Shown here one piece after another: positions 46,144 through 59,272 of a stretch of 64,000 bases of DNA. Under the pieces are notes generated by a model. That model did not search any database, was not told the DNA's origin, and saw only the letters and a list, made by a program, of their open reading frames with translations. Position 1 is the stretch's first letter. Each line of letters begins with the position of its first letter. The translations under genes were made by a program, and so were the position numbers. The stretch is from Xenopus tropicalis. Lineage: Eukaryota > Chordata > Amphibia > Anura > Pipidae. The stretch spans positions 71,159,392 through 71,223,391 of the forward strand of contig NC_030684.2 in NCBI RefSeq assembly GCF_000004195.4, given 5' to 3'.

Positions 46144-47063
46144 CAGGGCTGTCCAAGTGGTGGGCCACAGGCCACATGCAGCCCGCGGCCCCCCTCTGTG
46201 TGCCCACCCCCCACCTGTCTGGCTGCTGTTACTGTTAACCTATGTGTAAACTTTAAATGGTATTCAGTACTGAGATTAACTGTCTCACGCCTCAGATTCA
46301 GGCCCCCTGCATTGTTCAAACATGTAATCCCATGTATTGTTCACACATTTTAATCCCTGCATTGTTCACCCCCCTGCTTTGTTTACACCTCAAGCTCAGA
46401 CTGTAAACCCCCACATTGTTCACCTGTTCACACCTCTGACATCAAACACCACCTAACAAACTCCGAGAACAAACCCCTGCCAGTTTCACCCTCCACAGGC
46501 AGAACAGGACAGGCAGAGTATGGCAAACACAGGCAGCATAGGGCAGGAAGAGTATGGCACATTGACAGCATAGGGCAGGCAGAGTTCACCTGTTCACACC
46601 TCTGACACACCTCTGTAAGGCACACATAGGCAGCAGAGGGGAGGTAGAATACTGGCATACTCTGCCTGCCCTATGCTGCCAATGTGTTTCATACTCTCCC
46701 TACCCTACCCTGCCTGTGTGTGCCATACTCTGCCTGCCCTGTGCTGCCTTTGTGTGCCATACTCTGCCTGCCCTGTGCTGCCTGTGTGTGCCATACTCTC
46801 CCTACCCTGCCTGTGTGTGCCATACTCTGCCTGCTCTGTGCTGCCTCTAGAAGGTGAAACTGGCAGGGGTTTGTTCTGGGAATTTGTTAGCATTTGGAAA
46901 GTTTTTGCTGCGTTACCACCATTAGTATGGGTATGGCCTTGTGATAACATGGGTTTGGTTTGAAGTGGGAGTGGTTTAACAGAAGGGGAGTGGTCAAAAC
47001 AGGCTTCCATTATTGGCCCAGAAAAATTCTGGCCCTTGGTAGCACAGAAGTTGGACAGCACTG
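46144..47063. mobile_element. hAT-like element with internal tandem arrays
   Basis: Ends cagggctgtccaa and ttggacagcactg are inverted. About 46650-46850 holds imperfect tandem copies of a roughly 32-bp unit containing gtgccatactctgcctgcc; inverted copies (ggcagagtatggca) occur at 46500-46660. The GC-rich start resembles the element at 45540. It is upstream of the nkpd1 exon at 45936-46067. Confidence 0.7.
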
Positions 47064-47445
47064 CTGTAGTAGATAATATAGTGGCAAGCAAGCCAAACCT
47101 TAGGTCAGCTGTCCTAAAATCTGAAAACTTGCTGAATTTATCATTGGGCATATGGAAGCGGTGATAACAAGGTGAATAAGATCAATGATCACTTAGCATA
47201 TTTTTAAGTGGGTAAGGCACTTCATATAACTGTGGAAGAGAGTTATTATAAGGTGTATTGATCTATATGTTCTTTAAATTCATGCTTGTGGTTCACTGCA
47301 TTGCCATGGCCACCACATCAAATGACCTTCTTGAAACCCATTGATGCTGAATGAATGGTATGAAAGAATTCCTTTATATTAGGTTTGTGTATTGCATTAT
47401 ATGAAAATGCCTTGCAATTTGTACCCTTTAGTCAGAATAGCTTTA

Positions 47446-48170
47446 AAGGAACCGTAACACTAAAAAATGAAGGTGTTTTAAAGGAGAAGGAAAGGCTAAT
47501 AAAGAGTTAATCTCAAGCTTCAGTTCTCTCAATAGTGCCCTTAAGTCTCCCCGTATTTCTCCCGTTCAGATGATCAGAAGCCAAACAGGAAGAAAAAACG
47601 CTAAATTGTGTAAAGAAAGTTCCCATAATGCCTCACTCCTGCACCAAGAGTGTGTACATGCTCAGTTAGTTAGACTATGAGGAAGCTTCCTGCTGATTGG
47701 CCCAGATCACACATTCCTAAGGGGGGAGTGAGTTCTTAGCATTCTTGAGGGAGGGGGGAGCAGGAGAGGGGAGAGAGGAGAGAGCTGCGTGTCTCTGGCT
47801 CAGGAAAACAGACACAAGAAATCTTTTGACAGAGAAGTCAGTGCAGCATTTCTGTGAGTGCTTATGGCTGTATTTACCTTTCTGATAAAGCTTACTTAGT
47901 TTTTACCTTTCTGTCTCCTTTAAAGTAATTAAAATATAATGTCCAGTACTGGTATAACTGGTGTGTTTGCTTCAGAAAGACTACTATTGTATATAATTAA
48001 GCTGCTGTGTAGCCACAGGAGCAGTGGTTTTAAGCTGGAAAAAAGGAGAAAAGGCACAGGTTACATAGCAGACAAATATAAAATACCATTGAATTTTACT
48101 AATCTGCCTTTTATCCTTTTGAGTGGCTGCCTCCATGGCTACACAACAGGTTATTTATTTAAACTATAGA
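47446..48170. repeat. T2-like MITE interrupted by a second T2-like MITE
   Basis: The inner copy at 47478-47924 has ends ttaaaggagaaggaaagg and ctgtctcctttaa. Outer sequence begins ttaaaggaaccgtaacac before it and resumes after it at about 47930 with agctgctgtgtagccac and ggaaaaaaggagaaaaggca, then mirrored landmarks (ggctgcctccatggctacac). The far right end of the outer element is lost. Confidence 0.65.
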
Positions 48171-49689
48171 AGCATAGATAAGGAGGAGTGAAATAGGTTT
48201 TACCAATTAAACTGATAGATGACAACATAAGACAATAATAAAAAAAAAATACCTTTTGAAAGCATTGTGAACCACAGTTGTTTCAGACAGCACTAATACT
48301 GTTAGTTTTGATGATATATTTTCATTGCTGAAATGCAAAAAGTAAATAGATGTTAATATATCATATATGGCATAATGTGAAAAAACTTTGAAAGACTTTT
48401 AGAAGTTATTGTGACCATTCAGATGTCCAATGTCACAGGGAGCACGCTGAGGGTATGTGAGGTGACCCGCAACAATATGAGATTACCCCCCACAGCTGGA
48501 ATTCAAGTCAGATCAGATAAGTCAGATGGTGTATTTAGCTTACATTTGATGGTCAATATATTTCAATGAGAAAAAAGTCTTTCAGATGCCATTAGATTTT
48601 ATCTTGTCAGATGCAGACACAGCATACAGCCTTCCCTTCCCACAGGAGTGTTCAGTCAAAGCAAAGCTTCCATGAAGTTTACACATCAGATTTTTCTATC
48701 AGTCCCATTATTTCTTAACCAGCTGTATACCTAGATGGAGGGGTACCTCCACCGCACTTTAACTGCTACCTGCAACCCCTCCACCCTCGCTGCCTTCCTC
48801 TTGAGTTCCTGGCTCCACAGCTCCCCCCCACTCACAGTGCAGCTGCGGCGCACTTTTTTTAAGGCTATAAAGAAAGCAGACCCCGCGGTCCAGGCCCCCT
48901 GTCCCCTGCCCCCCAAACCTGCAGGATCTGCTTCTTCACTAATAATACCACTGTTTTTAACTCAAGCTTCTATATCTGACTTGTAGAACGCAACCTGTTG
49001 TTCCAACACCATCCTACTAAATCTTCCGTGTAGGTTAGGCCTAATGCAAAAGGTTTTGAAAGCTTTAAAATACATGAATGCCATTTTTGATAGATTTTTT
49101 TTTAAGCAAACAATTCTTAATTTCTTAATAATAATAACAGTAAAACAGTAACCTAGCAGGTGTAAATGTATGTTGATGGAAAAACAAAATAAGTCGGGGA
49201 GGCCTTTTTATCAACTTACTGATCTTAATGGTTTTAGTGGTTTTTGAAACCACAAAATGACTCATTCTCACTAAAACCATGAATGCCAAGTATTTTATTA
49301 TAATAGCCTAATATAAAAAGCATGAACAAAAAACCTGCAGAAAAAATCCTAACAAGAATACTACAACTCTCAAATTCTCGTTTTTGTAAGAATTTTTGTA
49401 GAAAGGAAAGCATCGATAAACCCCCAAATCTCTAAAACCACAAAGCAAAGAGTGACTTTTCAATTGAAAAAAGTACAGCTCCAATTGGCTTTTAAATGGT
49501 GCAGTTTGTATTAATGTTTTTGTGTTTTTTTACACTTAATAAATTATGTTTTTTTTTCATTGTTTAGAGTAATTAGTGTAATCCACAATTTTTAGCACTA
49601 AAATTACGATTTGTAAAAATGAACAAAATACAAATTTTAGTAAATGGGCCCCTGAGTGTTATATTTAGTGTTTATAATGTAAGTAACCT

Positions 49690-50154
49690 GAAATGAAAAG
49701 GAAAGGCATTTTGGCATTTTATTGCCAATAGATTCCCCACATTAGTGCCACCTGGAACACCATATTTATTCTGCAGAAAGCTTTACCATACCTGAGTAAA
49801 CAGTCCTAGAAGCTCCCTTCTTTTAAGATAGCAGTTGCCATTTTAGTGTGGTCTCCAAAGCTTCCTGCTGCAGCTCTAGCCATTATAGCTCAGATTACTC
49901 ATTCTTATTGGGGGGAGTGAATACTTATAAATTCTTATGGGAGGGGGAGAGAGTCCCTCATACCCCAAACCTGAAGGAGATCTAAAGAGAAAGTCTGATA
50001 CCGAAGAACATGTTTACATAAAAGGAGACAAGAAATCCTGTGTTTCTTTTGATAGAGGACTCAATGCAGCATTTCTGCAAGTGCTTATGGTTGTATTTAC
50101 ATATACCTTTCCGATAAAGCTTACGTAGTTTTTATATTTCCTTCTCCTTTAATG
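49690..50154. repeat. T2-like MITE
   Basis: gaaatgaaaaggaaaggcat at the left, ttccttctcctttaa at the right; interior ttctgcagaaagctttacc and gtgcttatggttgtatttac as in other copies. A partial 'ggggtagttcacc' T2-like copy follows directly (about 50152-50330). Confidence 0.7.
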
Positions 50155-50404
50155 GGGTAGTTCACCTTAAAATTAATTTTTAGTATGATGTAGATACTGA
50201 TATTCTGAGAAATCTGAAATTTGCGATGTAATTATTTTGACAAAAACAGTAAAATTGTAGCCTCGGATATATTTTTTTTTTGGCAGTGGTCTATGACCCC
50301 CCCTTCATTTGGAGCTGAAATGAGGTAAGGTAAACCACCACCATACATTATATTGATTCAAATAACAGAAAGATACCTTGTTTGGAAAATCTGAGGTCCC
50401 ATAC

Positions 50405-50515
50405 CTATATTAATAATGAACCGGCGAACAACGATATTAATGAAAATGGCCACATTCTCTGGTGGCAGCCACACTCCGTGCCATTTACAAAGTGAATATT
50501 TATTATCAGTACAAA
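50405..50515 (-). CDS. nkpd1: Candidate upstream exon of nkpd1
   Basis: 111 nt on the minus strand between an AG (CACTTCCTGTAG) and a GT (ATAG|GTATGG). It reads CTDNKYSLCKWHGVWLPPEN and VAIFINIVVRRFIINIG without stops, starts and ends in phase 1, and would join in frame to the exon at 46067. Its look is protein-like (Trp, aromatic and basic spacing). Against it: the donor coincides with the edge of a caggtatggga-type MITE half copy, so the GT may be repeat-derived. I could not confirm the peptide as NKPD1. Confidence 0.35.
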   Translation of the reverse strand, partial: FVLIINIHFVNGTECGCHQRMWPFSLISLFAGSLLI

Positions 50516-50859
50516 CTACAGGAAGTGGTATGTGACAAATTCTTGTTATTTTTATCACTAATTTTCTGGATAAAAGTACAGTGAAGTAATGAAATTCCCA
50601 TTGAGTGATTCACTAGTGAAGTTAAAAATCCATTGGATGACTACCAGGAAAAGGCATTTAAGATTATTAAATCACTGCAATTTTGTGGGCAGGGAGGTTT
50701 CTCCTAATTTAATCTGCTGCAGAGAAGGATTTGAACAAAAGCTTTCCAGATTTACCACTTATATACTGTAACTCCTTTCATCCTAAAATGGAAGTTGTCT
50801 GTGCTCTCAAAAGATTTGTGTCCTCTTTGCCACATGCAATCAAAACAATAATGTGCAAG

Positions 50860-51346
50860 TGCATTATACTCCTCTAAAAAAAGAAGGAATTAATTGAAAA
50901 TATCTTAAAAAAAAACCAAAAACCTACGAGTCCCACCCATCTGTTTCACTTTCTGCTGCCTCAATTCCCAGGGTGTGCAGATGGGCAATCAGCACACTCA
51001 CTCCAGCTCCAAATGGGGGGGGGGGGGGGGTGCACTGTTTGATAGGAACCAATCAGCAGCTACTCTGACCTGATAGAGAACAACAGCCTGTGTTAGCTGG
51101 TGTGAATGCAGGGCTGTGATTGGCTATCCCCTACTGTGCTTTTGGCAGGGACCGTAAGGAGACACCCAACCCCTCATTTGAAATAGGGACAGGGACCATA
51201 GAAGATCTATGGGGTGCTCCAATAAAGGGTCATTCTAAAAAAGAAAATATATCATTTTGTTTTAGCCCAGACTGAACCAGCACCAGATGATATTGATTAT
51301 TGCCTTCAAGATTTGAAGGATTTTTAGTTATGCTACATGTCTCCTT
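50860..51346. repeat. T2-like MITE, 'ggagacatat' type, left end lost
   Basis: Shares attatactcctctaaaaaaag, aggaaccaatcagcagctac and catgtctccttaa with the copy at 29119-29626. A 14-base G run sits at about 51017-51030. Confidence 0.65.
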
Positions 51347-51578
51347 AATGGGGGTCCAAGCACATATAGGTCCCCTCTGGAGCAGGAATTGCGGGAATGT
51401 AGTGTAGCAAAGCTAAATAAAGCTGCACAAATTTACCTTTTAACTATGACTAGTGTAACTCAGCAGTTCTGTAGCAAATGACTGACAGTGGTACAGTAGG
51501 GCAAGATGAAGAAACAGTTTATACTAATGTTGCCCAGACTATGGTCAGAGTTACTGGCAGCTGTAGTTGAACAATTAC

Positions 51579-52086
51579 TTAAAGGACAAGGAAAGGTTAA
51601 TATAAATTAAAAGTAAGTCTAAAGGCATTCTTTTTATGTACTTACTGCATATCTAAATTCCCAGATCCCTGCTTGCTTCTCTGAGATATGGTCCTGGCAG
51701 CCTACAGCAGTGTGAAGCCTACAGTGACATCACTGAAATCTCTCTGTCCTTCCTGTAGGTGCCAGCGGCAGCCTTCCTATTCTCTGAGCATGTGTGTAAC
51801 TTGATCCTGTCTCCTGTTCTGAGCTACACATGCCCACCAGCCAATCAGAAGCGGATCTGACAGAGGGGAGGGGGAGAGGGAATGAAACACATGTGCAGTA
51901 TGAAGCAAGGAGGGAAAGGAAGGGAGAATACCTTTTTAGAGATGGCTGCCTGCTCTAGAAAATGTGAAGTAAGTGTGACTGAGTAAATATTTGATTAGGT
52001 GAGCCAAAAGTGTGGCGTTTTTACTAAACAATAGGAGGACTATTGGGCAGTATGCTTTTTACATTTTGACTTGCATTCTCCTTTAA
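51579..52086. repeat. T2-like MITE, 'ggacaaggaaagg' type
   Basis: Left ttaaaggacaaggaaagg and right cttgcattctcctttaa with TTAA at both edges. The interior has gtgacatcactgaaatct and ccaatcagaagcggat. A taagggtgattag-type MITE (52087-52300) follows without a gap. Confidence 0.7.
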
Positions 52087-52300
52087 GGGTGATTAGTTGG
52101 GATTTCACTGAACCACGAATCGTGTATGGAGGATTCGTCAGAACCAAATCCAAAGGGGTTAAAGACAACCATACTTGCAGTAAATAAAATTTTCAATGTC
52201 TGTGTTTATGTGATGAAAAGTCACATGATTTTAAGGATTTGGTTTGGCTAGGCACTTGGATTTCCCCGATCCAAATCCTGGATTCTGTGCATCCCTAATT

Positions 52301-54979
52301 ATATCAATAATTTGTCCAAAAGGCTGTTTTGCTGTAGTCACACCATCACTAAAAAACAGTCCTGGCAAGAGGTTTTTCATGTGGCAGATGCGTGCCCTTC
52401 ACTCTAGTATGTATTAAGGATGAAGGAGGTAGAGGCTGGTAGGTGGGTATGTGACGGACAGGAAGGGTAGCAGAATTGTTATGCTTTGGTGAGTGGTATG
52501 GTGTAACAGTGATTTATTAACAGCTTTAGTCAGCCATTATGCTCAAGCAGGAACTTTACTAATACTCTAACACTAATAGCAGTATAAAAAGACTATGTGA
52601 TATTCTCAGCATAAGTCTTGAACACAGGTCATTTGTATAAACACCACAAGAATGACTCCAGTTGAATTATTTATAATCACTATGGTTCAGATTTATCAAT
52701 TATAGTTTTTTATCTGTGATTCATATATTTTTGTGCTAATAACAACAAAAGATTTACCTTAAAAAACATGATTTTTTTGCTATTCATTATGCATCAAAAC
52801 TGCAAAAAAAAAAACAAATGTAAAAAGTTTGCAAAGTTATGTAGAAGTCAATGGAAACTATCCTGGGCATTTTTTTTTGTTTGCAGTCCTTTCCCTGTTA
52901 CTAAAATTCACAAATATGAATTTGAATAAATCTGCCTCTATGTTTCATAAACCTTATGTACAAAAAGATTTAACCTGCCTATATTCATTTGTTTAGTATT
53001 GTATTTTAATTGTATATACCAGCCTTATTATCTGTTATGATTCTTCACTAAAATATCTGTGGTTTGATAATGACTCAAAAACCCACAGTGTTTTGTCCTG
53101 TATGTGCTTCTTCCTCAGCCTGTGGCCTACATTTTTAGGTAATGTAGTGTGGTAAGGTCACTATCAGGATACATGGGAAAGTCCAGGATGGGGCTTATAT
53201 ATGTCCCAGGTTCCTAACAGAGTGGCAACTTAGGCCAAAATAGAAAGCTCCAGTGTGCGGGAAAGACACAGGTAAGCTGTCTGTGTGAGCTCACTATAGG
53301 CTTGAAATCACTACAAGGTTGGAACTTTGTTTTTCTTTTCTCTGTGTGGGAGAAAGGTGGTAGGCCTGCTCCTGGTTAGTTAAGGCAACTGACCTGTGTT
53401 AGTTAGCAAGGATTTTATTTTGAACTGTTTATTTTGTTATATTTTTTTCCAAGCAAAAGTAATTTGCCTGAAAGATACTACACTCTCATGAGTTTTGATT
53501 GTACCATGGGCTGCTTTACCCCCAGAAAGCTGGTCTCAGCTACCCAACCCCTGACAGTAGGAAGCATTACATTTCCAGTAATAACATCTAAAATATATCT
53601 TTAGGTGGTTATTTTTACTATTTCCTGCTGCAGGTTTACTGTGGGAAACCACATAAAATCAATAATAAAGCCACAGATGGTTAACTAAAGAATAATAAAA
53701 GATAACCTGATTGTTATGTACAGATCACTATAAAAATATCAGGTGGAAGCCCAAAGCACGCTATGATACAGTCAGCCATTAGTCAGTGTTTAGTGCTTAT
53801 TTTGGCAGACCACACTTTATTCTCAGCATCCACACACAAGAATTTTCTCTTTTGGCCCTGAAGGGGTCTGTGAGACTCCCAGAAACACAGCTGCTAGCTA
53901 GGCTGTGGCTCTTAGTACCTAAATAGTCCTAGAAACTATTAGAACTAGAATATAATTAGTTGAAGCAGTATCTGGAGCTGTGGTAGGAGCAAGAAAGGCA
54001 CACTGTTCAGGGTAGCAGGAACAGGAATCCGTACAACTGCACCTCTAACTTGCTTAGTAATTTACCCTTCACCTGAAACCTTCTAATTGTTAATACAGTT
54101 GCTCTTATTTTCTCATTAAGTTTTGTATCTCATTTTATGCCCTTGCACATGTCTACAGTAGTACTTAACTGGTTTGTAATGTTATTGTTATTTCAGTAAA
54201 TTCCAGACAAATCCTATGACATTTCCACACTGATACTTACATCATTCTCTAATGTGTTTGGATCTTGTCTGACTTGTTGGATAGATATTGTAATAAAATA
54301 TTAGTAATATTTATATTATCTATAATAGTTATAGATTGCATGTTATAGAAGCTAAGAATAAAACAGATCTACCAAGATAAATATCTGCCGGTTGTATACT
54401 AAAACAGTAGAAGCCCAATTTTACATTTCTCAGGGGACCAGAAAAATTGTTAAAAATCCTTGAAAATGTAAAATCAGGGAAATGCATTTTGCATTATATA
54501 ATGGTGGGGCCACAAAAATGTGTAAAATGAGGGAAAGTTTAAAATCAGGTTATGTGAATTTACACACTGGTCATACAAAGAGAAGCTCTTGTGCTCCAGT
54601 CTCGGTAGACAGCCTGTGTCTGTGGAATGGCCCTACCTGGAAGATTTTGCACAAATTTTGCTGGGGTGCACAATTCATAGAATGGGTGAGTTTACTGTAC
54701 AGATCATCCTCGGTGAAAGTTAGATCCAATGGATACCTCAAACCAGAACCAGAAATTCTAGGGGCGCTCAAGGGTGCCCATCTCACCTCTCCATTTTGTC
54801 CTACCTATAGAGCTCCTCGACATCCAAATATGATATGCATTGAAGAATGCATATCATTATACAAAGAGCATGTCCTTCTCTATCTAGATACCTCAGGCAA
54901 ATCCCTTTAAACTGTTTCAGATAGCAGAACACTTCAGAAGTTTTTTTTTCTGATATGATTATCAATTGGGAAAAATGTA
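52301..54979. other. No confident gene; scattered repeats
   Basis: About 52684-52940 is bounded by cagatttatcaa and ttgaataaatctg and resembles the MITE at 22508. About 54410-54560 (ctcaggggaccagaaaa, gtaaaatcaggga) shares sequence with 20860-20970. No exon with splice signals and a recognisable peptide was found. Confidence 0.4.
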
Positions 54980-55790
54980 GTGTATTCCCTGTAGACACCT
55001 GGGTGGATCAGTTTAATATTTAGGATTTATTATCCATAGGAACCTACCTAGCAATCTATACTTCATACTTCAAAACATGAAGGAGAAACTATTGATATGG
55101 GCAAAACTACCTCTGTCTGTTTGTAGTAGAATTAATTTCCTAAAAATGATTTTTCTTTCTAAATCATGAATGGTACAAACAACCCTCCTCTGGGCAAACT
55201 AACCCTGAAGATTTGCCAGGGCCAAACTCATGGCTCAACTAATTGTTACTTGGGGAACAGCAAATTTGATTTAGGACCCAAAAATACTGGACAGTTGAAT
55301 TTCTATACTAAGATAAATTAAAATTTTAATTAATTATAACCTCACTGGGCCCTTTACACTCTTTCCCACTGCAACCACAGGGTCTGCTTCCTTTTTATTT
55401 CTACCCCTGCCTAAGGCACAGTTCCAAGGGACCACAATATCTCTTATATACACCAGTATATAACTCACCCTGCAAGGTGCCTCCTCCAAAAATCTTATTA
55501 TTATTTTCATGCTGGCTTTCAACTACTAAATCCCCATCTAATGCCACTTATACAACTTGGCAAAGGGACTTCCTGGAGATGACTGGGATGAAGCAACTAA
55601 TAAAGCCATTACTATCTGGTGTTGGCCAGAGACTAATCCAATTCAAGTTCATCCATAGGCTGCATATGAATCGCCTTTACCTAATTTTCATGGCGTGAAT
55701 CCTCCCTGTGCCCTAAGTTTAATGCCCCAGAAGCAAACTACTTACATCCCATATGGCAATGCCCAACAATTCGTTTTGCGAAAACCTATT
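54980..55790 (+). mobile_element. Decayed L1-clade LINE ORF2 3' region
   Basis: Across shifting frames the translation shows L1 ORF2 C-terminal vocabulary in order: WAKLPLSVCSRINFLKMIFL (about 55100-55160), then LIQFKFIHRLHMNRLYLI (about 55640-55690), then NYLHPIWQCP (about 55735-55770), which corresponds to the conserved 'H-x-W-x-CP' segment. Many stops and frameshifts make it dead. No terminal boundaries defined. Confidence 0.55.
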
Positions 55791-56663
55791 AGCATATATA
55801 CAGGGTAAGGTTAGGATACATAATCCCCAATCGTTTTGATTTTCATAAGGATACATTTGAAAATAATTTAATAAAGTAATGATTGCTGACACCGATTTTG
55901 CTTGAACCAAATGGGTTGTATATAAATATTTATTTATATATATTATTTGAACAGTCACATGGTCAAATCAACAAATCTAACTTTTGGGATGGAGGTTCTA
56001 TCCTAATTAACAAATTGCTATTGAATCATACCAAAGGTCAAGCATATAGGTTATTAAATATATACAATATAGTCAACAAAAATAGACTTACCTTGACTAA
56101 AGATGATTTGGAGTATTAGATTAGCCTCTTTAAGTGACCGAAAAAGCCCCCCACCCTAGCATTTACACACTCTATGGCAACCCATTTTATATAGATCAGA
56201 TGATATTACATAAATTGAATCAAGCATGTAAAGGAACTTACAAGGCCCAAGACAGATAAGCTATAAACTGGACTGCTTACCAACTAAATTATGTTCAGCA
56301 ATGTTCGTTCTGTATGTGTCACTGGAGCTTACTTACTGACGCTGCCAACCTATGTGAAGAGAAGGTGAATGCCAGTCTGCCATCCAAAGCCTGTCAGTCT
56401 TCCTTCCAAACTGTGTGTGTCTTCCACAAATGACAACACATAGCAGAGCCATGCCCATCTTTTAATATATCTCCACCCTATGACTTGCTCAAATCTTTAG
56501 TAATATCTGGAAGCGGTTAAGCAGGTTTGTCCTGCCCTGACACCCACTGTGCTTGAGGGTTTCTTACGGTAGATTACGGTACATTAGTGATATAATATAT
56601 TTTTTCAAGACTACTGACTTTATATAATGTTGCAGATATGTCATGTTACCGTATAATGTAGGA

Positions 56664-57115
56664 CAGTGCTGTTCAACTTATTGCATGTAGTGGGCCAATT
56701 ATATCTCATATAGCATGTTGGAAGGTTGGATATAATTAAAATGACAATGTCATATAGTCAAGTCTATGGAGCCTTTGAGCAGACTGGAGGCCATAAAAAT
56801 CCTTTGGAGAGCCCAGGGCCATAATTAGGGATAGGCATATGAGGCACCTGCCTATGGCGCAACGGTGGAGGGGTGCCAGGCAACTACCTCTTTTTTCACC
56901 TACCAATAGTTCCGGCCCTTTTTCCCCACTGCAGTACCCCTGCCAGCGGCCCCGGCAACCCCGCCACCCTGTGTGCGCCCATTGCGCGCTTGCTTGCGCA
57001 AGCATGCGTTGACATGGGGGGCCAAGCCAACCAATTTGCCTAGGGCGCCCGGCCGACTTAGCCTGACACTGGGAGAGCCACATCGAGGTTGCTGTCCTCC
57101 AGTTGGATAGCCCTG
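56664..57115. mobile_element. hAT-like element with a nested GC-rich insert
   Basis: Ends cagtgctgttcaact and agttggatagccctg are inverted. Flanking octamers atgtagga and ttgtaggg are similar but not identical. About 56816-57072 (gggccataattagggatagg ... gccgacttagcctgacactg) looks like a later, CpG-rich insertion. Confidence 0.65.
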
Positions 57116-59272
57116 TTGTAGGGCATGGTGACCCTGCCTCTTTGTTTCACTAAAGAAAGGAATGATAATAATATTACTGGGGGTGACAGTGGGTGACCTA
57201 GGAGGTGTGAATAGTATCCAGCCATTCTATAAGGAAATTATGTATTTTGCTTTTTGTACACATATTTGGTGAAACTAGTTGGTTACATCAAGCCCCAGGA
57301 TGTAGTAGCAGGAAGTGAAATAAGAAGTCAGGGATATTAAGGAGAAGGGAGATTGCTCAATAATTATGACTACTATAAAATTCCCGCTAGAAGTTATTTT
57401 TGGAGTTCCTTTAAGAGCTTGAGACATTGTATTCATCCTCATTACGCTGGCATTGATCCCCTCCCTCACCTTGTTAAATGTCAAAATGATGGACTCTGGG
57501 ACTTGAAATTGTTCTGCTTTCGGTTCACAGATTCTCTGAAAACCAGAGGGAAGTTTAAGTCCCAGAATCTATCACTTTAACATGGAACAAGGTGAATGAC
57601 TAAGGTGGGGTTACTTAAATGGTCCCTGTGAGTCAGAGGCTAAGATTAAATTAACAGGGTTGCTTTGTATTTTGATTTGTTCAGTAGATATCCAGTCCTT
57701 TTTTAAAACTAGCAATATGTTAAAGAATGTCACAGGCTAATATGCTGATAATTTTGTAACTTGATATGTTTACAATTATGTTTCCTAGATACATTTCAGT
57801 TGAAAATATGATGATTTCAGTTGAAAAGATTCTGAAACCAGCTTTCAAGCAGTGATACATAAACCACTTTACTTTGTAAATTGCTTTTGTGATTGTTCAT
57901 TGGCATCCACCTTAGTATTTGGTACAGGACACTATTTACCCTAAGGCCAGCATTGACTATTTTTATTCATTCATTAATATACCTTTAGTGGCCTTACTGA
58001 GTCACTGTTTATTTTAGACTCATAGCACATGGGATATAATGCCAGCAGAGGAGCAGCCAAACACACTGGCAGAGCTTGTCATTAGTCTCTAATAGCCAAA
58101 AGTTACGGTTGTGTCAATGTGCCTGATTCTGAGCTTTCAGAAGGAGCCAAAAATTGGCCAGATCTCGATCGAGAAGGTTTGATTATCCATTGAATCGGGA
58201 CCGCATCAGCTCGTTGATGCGGTCCTCTTAACGATAGCGCCTATGCCCACTATTTTAATTCCCTCCTTTGCCCCTAGTGTGCTGCAGGCAAGGACCAAAT
58301 GTATGTTTAAATAAGTACTACTCATTTTGATTCTGAGACACCCCAGAAATCATCCAACTTAATGATAATCGTAAACCCTACCTTTGGGTCTGTAAATAAA
58401 AATTGTTGGGAGTGACAATGTTCTCTTCTCCCCTAAAATAAAATCACACTTGCACTCAGTAATTGTAGTGTAGCGTCTCAAGCAATATTGATAAGGTAGA
58501 TGTTACTTGGCCCAAGAGCAAATGTAATTTAGCCCCCCCACATTTTCAGAAGTTCTTTTACAAATGTATAATTAAACTGATCCTTAATTAGGCCCCTGGG
58601 GTCTGCTGGGTCTGCTGCATCTATAGTTAGACACAGGGATGTTCTTGCCATGAGGCTAGGTAAAAGCCTTGTCTCAGGTGGCAGCACCCCACAAGTAACC
58701 GGGGTGACAAAAAATTGCTTCTGGTAAGTTCAAGAGCTGAATTTCCAGTGATTAAACCATAAGATTGCAGCTACAATCACTGGGGGGTGCCTAACATTTG
58801 GCACCCCCAGTGACTTTTACCTTTTCTTCTCCTTTAAAATGTCTGATCCTTCTATTGCAGACTTATTGCAGAACTATCTGTCACCAGCTGGGGGAGGCAT
58901 CACATCATATAACAGAGAGTTTTTATAAAAAAAACATCATCTTGGTGTATTGTTTTTAAACACTGAACACCGGTAAATCTGCACCTGGGCAATAACCCAT
59001 AGCAACCAGTCAGTGAATAACTGCTCAACCAGCTGCAAACAGGACAATGAAGGCAAACGTTTTTGATTTGGTTTGTCATGGGTTACTCCATGATGACAAG
59101 TGACATAACAGTTTTCTGGTTTAAACCCCCTCTACATTGGCATGACATTTTTGCTTCTAATAGTTTTCTCTTAAAATTAATACCTGCATTTTAAATGCCT
59201 GAAAATGCTCACAAATGTTAGTACAGATCTCAGGGCATAATGGGGAGTGACCAAGAACCTCATGGAAATATA
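57116..59272. other. No recognised gene
   Basis: A partial ccgatatcggcc-type MITE lies at about 58140-58260 (gatctcgatcgagaaggttt, accgcatcagctcgttgatg). A loose inverted pair gactctgggactt (about 57491) and aagtcccagaatc (about 57557) is visible. Otherwise plain AT-rich sequence. Confidence 0.4.

Noticed and set aside
48253..48327. 75-nt minus-strand segment with good acceptor (TTTCAG) and donor (AAAAG|GTATTT)
   Set aside because: Its open frame ends in phase 2 and gives a stop when joined to 46067; the phase that would fit contains a stop. Not an nkpd1 exon on this evidence.
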